A stretch of DNA of 64,000 nucleotides from NCBI GenBank assembly GCA_964007475.1, contig OZ023273.1:66916445-66980444 (forward strand), read 5' to 3'. This stretch comes from Hybos culiciformis (taxonomy: Eukaryota > Arthropoda > Insecta > Diptera > Hybotidae). Positions 59,331 to 64,000 of this stretch are shown here, piece after piece. The number at the start of each line of letters is the position of its first letter. The stretch's first letter is position 1. The notes beneath the pieces were generated by a model. That model ran no database searches. It was not told the origin of the DNA and was given only the letters and a program-made list of their open reading frames with translations. Made by a program: the position numbers and the translations under genes.

Positions 59331-61581
59331 AAATTATAATATTTAAATGTAGGTATACAAATAAGATAGTCAGCTAGGAAAATTAAATTATATCTTGAAC
59401 TATGTTTTTCCAAAATTCTTATATTAAAATTATTTCTAATTATGTAAAGTACAAAAAATTAAATAAGCGAAATTTGAAAAAAAGTATTACAACTCTATAA
59501 TAATTAATTTATTTCAAATATTTTTGGTTGATATGCTGGTGTCGCCAAAATGGGAGCTTTTCTTATGCCGCCTGCCACCGTCTTAGAGGTCAAATACATA
59601 TGTAGATATAATCATTGAAAACTCTAAGATTAATATAATCTACTTTAAAAATAACATGACTTATTACTTTTTAATATCAAGATAAATTTAAAATTTGCTG
59701 TGCACAATCTATCCACAAACTAACTTTTAAAAAAGAAGTATAGGTACCTATGTATTATGTGAAAAATTATTTTTTTATTCTCATGTAATAATAATTGATT
59801 TTATCGATTTGGGGCTTTGAAATTTCCTTAAACGCGCAATAAATGTTGTTGTTTAAAAAAAATATACCAAAATCTTATTTTGTTATGGAAATGATTTTCA
59901 CACTATTTATACATAGGTTACAAATTTATTATGTTTATTTAAAAGCAATTTTCTGTTAATTCTAAAAAAAAAATAAGTTATGATCGTTATGTAGAGGAAA
60001 TTCTTATTCATAGATTTATTTTCTTTTATTAATTAAAGCGCACACGAAAGGAAATCAGATTATGAGAAATTTCTCAATTTAATAGAATTTCTTTTTTATT
60101 TTTTCCTTACTGTTTTTGCCTAAATATTATTATTATTATTATTATTTTTGAAACACAAAACCTTAAAAACAAAATTAAATAAATTTTCTTTGATTCGTAT
60201 ATGTAATACAAATCCCTTCTATATAGCATTATGAATGTATCCCTACATATGGTTACATTTTTTTTTTATCCTAAATTAAAACTTTTCCTAAGAGAGAGAG
60301 AGAAAAAGAAAATCTTATGTACATATATAAGTACATATATGTATAAAACATTAATTCCGAACCAATTTACTTTCATTTTACTTTTAAATACGATTTGAAC
60401 CATAAATTTATAATAATGCTTTAAGGATTTAGAAAATTCATCAATTTCCGTTTTTTTTTCTCGTTGTTTTTTTTTTTTTGTTTTTTATTTAGATAGGTAT
60501 ATTTTATTTTATTTTTTTTATTTTTTATTTTTTATTTTTTTTTGTGAAGAGATAACCTAATTCTTCAGTTTTCTATGTATGTTGAATTTATGTATATCAT
60601 GATGCAATGCTTTGAAAAAAGATTTTCATTACTAGGTAAAAATCTATATTCATTGACATTAAGCTTTTGAAAATGTATATTTAATTCTAACACATACATT
60701 GCTATACATAGCTATACAAGTATGTTATGTGTATAAGTATATACTTAAATATGCATTATCGTATATAAATATGTATGAATTAAATTTTTGAAAAAGACTA
60801 AAACAAGAGCATGAATGGATTTTTATTTTATTTTATTTTATTTCATAGATGCAGGATGTACGTAAATAATGTGAAAATTTTAAAATTTTAATACATATTT
60901 GATATTTAGAATATTTTGATTTTAAATTTGGTAGAGATATATGTTGTTTTGGGGTTTTTTGGATAATTATAACAAAATAAGGAAAATACAAAAAAAAAAA
61001 AACCATTATCCGAGAAAATCTTTAAGATTTAAAATGTTTATAAAATGTTTATAAAATTTTATACACAGAGAAATGAAATGAGATTATTTTATTTCATTTT
61101 ATATTGCACAAATTTTATCTAACTTTATATATAGTTTCATAAAAGATTTTCAATATAAGATTAGAATAAATTTCCATTTTTACAGCGTGTAAAGCCTATT
61201 TATTATTCGATAAAATTCATTGATAAGAGTGTAGAAAAAATTCAGAATGTTTTTTTTTCTTCTTATCGAATATAATGTGAAAATTTTAAAGAGGATTTAA
61301 TTGATTTAATGAAATAAAAAAATTTGCTGAAATAAATCTTTTTGATATTATTTTTAAAGCTAAAAGTATTCTGATAATCGTAACAGATTCAATTTTATAT
61401 AAGAACGCCCTACAATTATATACACTTTTTCGAATTCATGATAGTAAGACAAAATATTTTTGGGACTATTTTATAATTTTATATATTTACTATCGAGCGG
61501 ATTTTCGTGTATTGTTAAATTACCCAGTAAGTTTGATACAAAAGAGAACTTGAAAACATAAGCATTGAATTCTATCGTCCT
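59331..61581. other. AT-rich non-coding DNA
   Basis: No supported gene. A GC-richer patch at 59535-59590 (GTCGCCAAAATGGGAGC and GCCGCCTGCCACCG) resembles a degraded hAT end. Also (ATT)n near 60127 and a GAGAGAGA run near 60292. Confidence 0.4.
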
Positions 61582-61826
61582 TAATTTAAAAAAATGCAAG
61601 CACAGGCAGAAGCGTGTTATGACATTATGGTGCCCTAGGCAATTAAAATTTTTCTACATTTACATAAATAATCAACAACTTGAAATAATAAGGAATGCTT
61701 TAATTTAAAAAAATGCAAGCACAGGCAGAAGCGCGTTATGACATTATGGTGCCCTAGGCAATTAAAATTTTTCTACATTAAAATGTACATAAATAATCAA
61801 CAACTTAAAATAATAAGGAATGCTTT
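61582..61826. repeat. Two-unit tandem duplication, 119-bp period
   Basis: TAATTTAAAAAAATGCAAGC starts at 61582 and at 61701. The two units agree almost base for base through GGTGCCCTAGGCAATT and ATAATAAGGAATGCTT, with a 7-base AAAATGT insertion in the second. The duplication includes the left end and target-site flank of the hAT relic that follows. Confidence 0.92.
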
Positions 61827-62423
61827 CTTTATTTTATATATATTTATTTATTGATTTATGTATCCAAGTTATAAATAATGAAAAGAAAAAGAATTGAAAA
61901 AAATTAAAATAAAATAATTAAAAATGAATAACAAAATTCAATTATACACTCAGAGCTGAACTGGCCTACCAAACTAGCGGCAGCTTCCCGATGGGCGGTG
62001 CCAAAATCCGTTCTCTAAAATTGGAATATTTCTGTTACATTTTTTTAAGCGTAGAAAATTTGTCTATAAATAAATCTTTTCATTTCTCGGTCCTAAATTA
62101 TTCCTAGTCCAGCCTGTATACACTTATAAAATAGTTCACAGTGATACTTTTCTCACTTTATGCTCTACAAATTATCAATAAATTAACATAAATTTAATTT
62201 TCCTTGTGCTCACCACTTTCAATACATACTAAAATTTCATACAAAATAATATTATGTGACATGTCACAATCTAAGATTTTACTGTTTTAAAAAGATTTTA
62301 AAGCAGACAACTAAAAATTAGTTTAAAATATTATATGTAAATAAATTATTTTGTGTTTTGGCGCTCTTAAATCATGGTGCCCTAGGCTATTGCCTAATTT
62401 GTCTACGGTGTAATACGCCGCTG
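61607..62423. mobile_element. hAT relic with CAGAAGCGT / CAGCGGCGT ends
   Basis: The left end CAGAAGCGTGTTATGAC (61607, repeated at 61726) matches the inverse of the right end, CAGCGGCGTATTACACC. Flanking 8-mers AGCACAGG and AACACAGG agree at 7 of 8 positions. GGTGCCCTAGGCAAT occurs near the left end and TAGGGCACCATGATTT (inverted) near the right end. It carries a second, nested hAT MITE (61951-62116). No transposase. Confidence 0.75.
61951..62116. mobile_element. 166-bp hAT MITE nested in an hAT relic
   Basis: TATACACT flanks both sides exactly (61943-61950 and 62117-62124). The left end CAGAGCTGAACTGGCC pairs with the inverse of the right end, CAGGCTGGACTAGG, with one gap. CAG-starting ends and an 8-bp duplication are the hAT pattern. 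Non-coding. Confidence 0.85.
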
Positions 62424-62431
62424 AACACAGG

Positions 62432-63664
62432 TATATTTGAAATTGAAACTAAAATTTTTGTTTAACTTATACCTAACCTTTTAAGTAAGATTTCTTATTA
62501 AATCGATATTTTGGCTTCGTCCTGTCTGTATTACTTTAATGTTGCTGCAAAAAAAAATATTCACTTTTACTTTTATTTATTATTTAAAAATTTGATAAAC
62601 ATGCAATGTCTAGCAATAACTTTTTTCACTTGGCAGAAAAAAAAAGTTTTGATATAATCCCAGTTAAAAGTACATACCTATATATAGAAATCAATTTCCT
62701 GAATTTTTAAAAAGGAGTAAATACAATTTTTTTTTTGTTTACAAAACTTTTTTTTTTCAAAGCATTTAATGTTGTAAAACGATATTTTATGGTAGTGAAT
62801 ATTTATTTGTCATATTTTATAAAATGTTAAACTTTCCAATGAGCAATTTTTTTTTTCCAAATAATATTTATACAAACACTAGAAAAAAACCTGCACAGAA
62901 AAAATAGTGCAGGCCCTAGCCTAGTTACTATGCCCTGTTTGTAGTCATTTCGAAAAGAATGCTTTATTTTTTTATTGATAAAGTACGCCTTGGTTTTTTT
63001 GTTTACATTTAAAAGTTTTTATCAAAGTACGCTTTGCATTCAGTGTTGCATAGTCATTCGGTTATTTTATTTATTATGTACGTGTACGTTCAAAAAAATA
63101 AATAGAGGAAAGTGCCAACACTGCCAAGGTCGTTTAAGAGGTGAGTTCACCTTTTATTATATTAGATTTTGTTGGTCACTTATATAATTACCAATGACCT
63201 GTAGTAAATTTTAAATATATTTTGCTCTTTTTTCGGTTCACTTCGTTTTTTCCTTGTCTACCTTGGCTATTTTTCTCATCCTAAATTTACTTATGATTTC
63301 ATTTATTTTAGTTCCTTAGCGTATATTCTAAAGTCAGTACTAAGAAATCTCTGTACTCGAATGGAAAAAAACATAAGTTAAAAACACATTCACACTTGCT
63401 CCTCTACAAAGGCCAACACTTTTCCTTTCCTTACTCCCTAATCCAATTAAATTGAAATTATTATATTAAAGAGCCTATAGTCATCAATTTTATTCATGTA
63501 GCTTACAACAAAGATCATAATTTGCCCAAAAAATAAAAACAACGCTACACTTATAGGTTACCAACGTTTTCTTGGGAATTCATGAGTTTTAACTGCATCA
63601 GAATCAGATGTTGAGTTCAAAATGGATTTTATCGAATCAAGAATCGTTGCTTTATTGTTCTTTT
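62432..63664. other. AT-rich non-coding DNA
   Basis: No supported gene. Includes a hairpin CTGCAC...GTGCAG at about 62891-62914 and a donor-like AAGAG|GTGAGTT at about 63140 following a short frame with the peptide GKCQHCQGRLR. The latter is too short to call an exon. Confidence 0.4.
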
Positions 63665-64000
63665 CAGGGGTGGCTCTACCATATAGGCAGCCTAGGCGGT
63701 CGCCTAGGGCGCTAAACTGTGGAGGGCGCCAAAATACGAGAGTATTCTAATATACATTATATATTATTAACAAATGAATTCTGATTATTGTATTATTTAG
63801 ATAGATAAAAATAACAAAGTTAAAAGAACTCTAATCAGGAAAACGAGGTGCACCATCGACAATCAAATAAGAAAAAAAAATTGAAAAAAATATATATCAT
63901 TTTAAATATTATACATACCATTTTACTTTTTTAATAATAAATAATTATATCATTAAATGTACTAATATTATTTTTAAATTCTATTTTTTTACCCTAAATT
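63665..64000. mobile_element. Left end of an hAT-like element, cut by window end
   Basis: CAGGGGTGGCTC is followed by GGCAGCCTAGGCGGTCGCC, CTAGGGCGCTAAAC and GAGGGCGCCAAAATACG. This CAGGGG start with a CCTAGG/GGGCGCC subterminal block is a common hAT end in insects, and it shares CCTAGGGC with the relic at 61607-62423. The other end and target duplication lie beyond the window. Confidence 0.55.

Noticed and set aside
1..64000. CRISPR arrays, bacterial operons, phage or rRNA genes
   Set aside because: No regularly spaced repeats with unique spacers, no prokaryotic gene layout and no rRNA-like sequence were seen; splice sites, SINE/LINE and hAT elements show eukaryotic nuclear DNA.

Overview
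This window is extremely AT-rich (my estimate is about 80 percent A+T), full of poly(A)/poly(T) runs and microsatellites, and carries one 200-N scaffold gap at 22596-22795. It looks like the chromosomal DNA of an arthropod, most likely an insect. The reasons are one spliced exon of the insect Dpr (defective proboscis extension response) neuronal immunoglobulin family, a dense set of eukaryotic DNA transposon relics, and a decayed non-LTR retrotransposon. I cannot name the species.

The only host coding sequence I support with good confidence is a single internal exon on the minus strand (4467-4624). It encodes the start of an Ig domain that resembles the Dpr15/16/17 subgroup most. Most of the window is best read as intron or intergenic DNA around that gene. 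Dpr genes are known for very long introns, the next exon (rest of Ig1) should lie to the left of base 1, and no convincing upstream exon was found to the right. A few coding-like stretches with splice-like ends (12968-13123, 39073-39231, 51722-51881, 34152-34295) are recorded as weak candidates only. Chance open frames of 40-60 codons are common at this base composition.

The remaining structure is transposable elements, several dated relative to each other by nesting. 1-11 kb: a mini inverted-repeat element, one end of a TACACGGAAAGAATT-ended family, a TA-flanked MITE (5204-5592) and a TTAA-flanked MITE (8167-8708). 11.4-15.2 kb: a composite element with 15-bp inverted ends that holds a tRNA-type SINE, a five-unit minisatellite, an exon-like fragment and a complete pogo/Tigger-type MITE with TA duplications. 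16.5-27.2 kb: second copies of two MITE families, one family member containing a tRNA-like insert, and a 574-bp inverted-repeat element. 30.9-32.0 kb: an hAT-type element carrying a TTAA MITE. 39.9-45.4 kb: an hAT-type element; a Jockey-like non-LTR 3' end split exactly by a 1.77-kb hAT element with a perfect 8-bp target duplication, which in turn holds a near-perfect foldback; then a second TTAA element family. 50-60 kb: a MITE with perfect 31-bp inverted ends, an hAT relic that still encodes the C-terminal dimerisation region of its transposase, a 311-bp hAT MITE, and a PIF/Harbinger-like element interrupted by another MITE. 61.6-64 kb: an hAT relic with a 166-bp hAT MITE inside it, and one end of another hAT-like element running off the window.

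Nothing here forms an operon-like or multigene system. The interest lies in the Dpr exon missed by simple ORF calling and in the unusually readable nested-transposon record.
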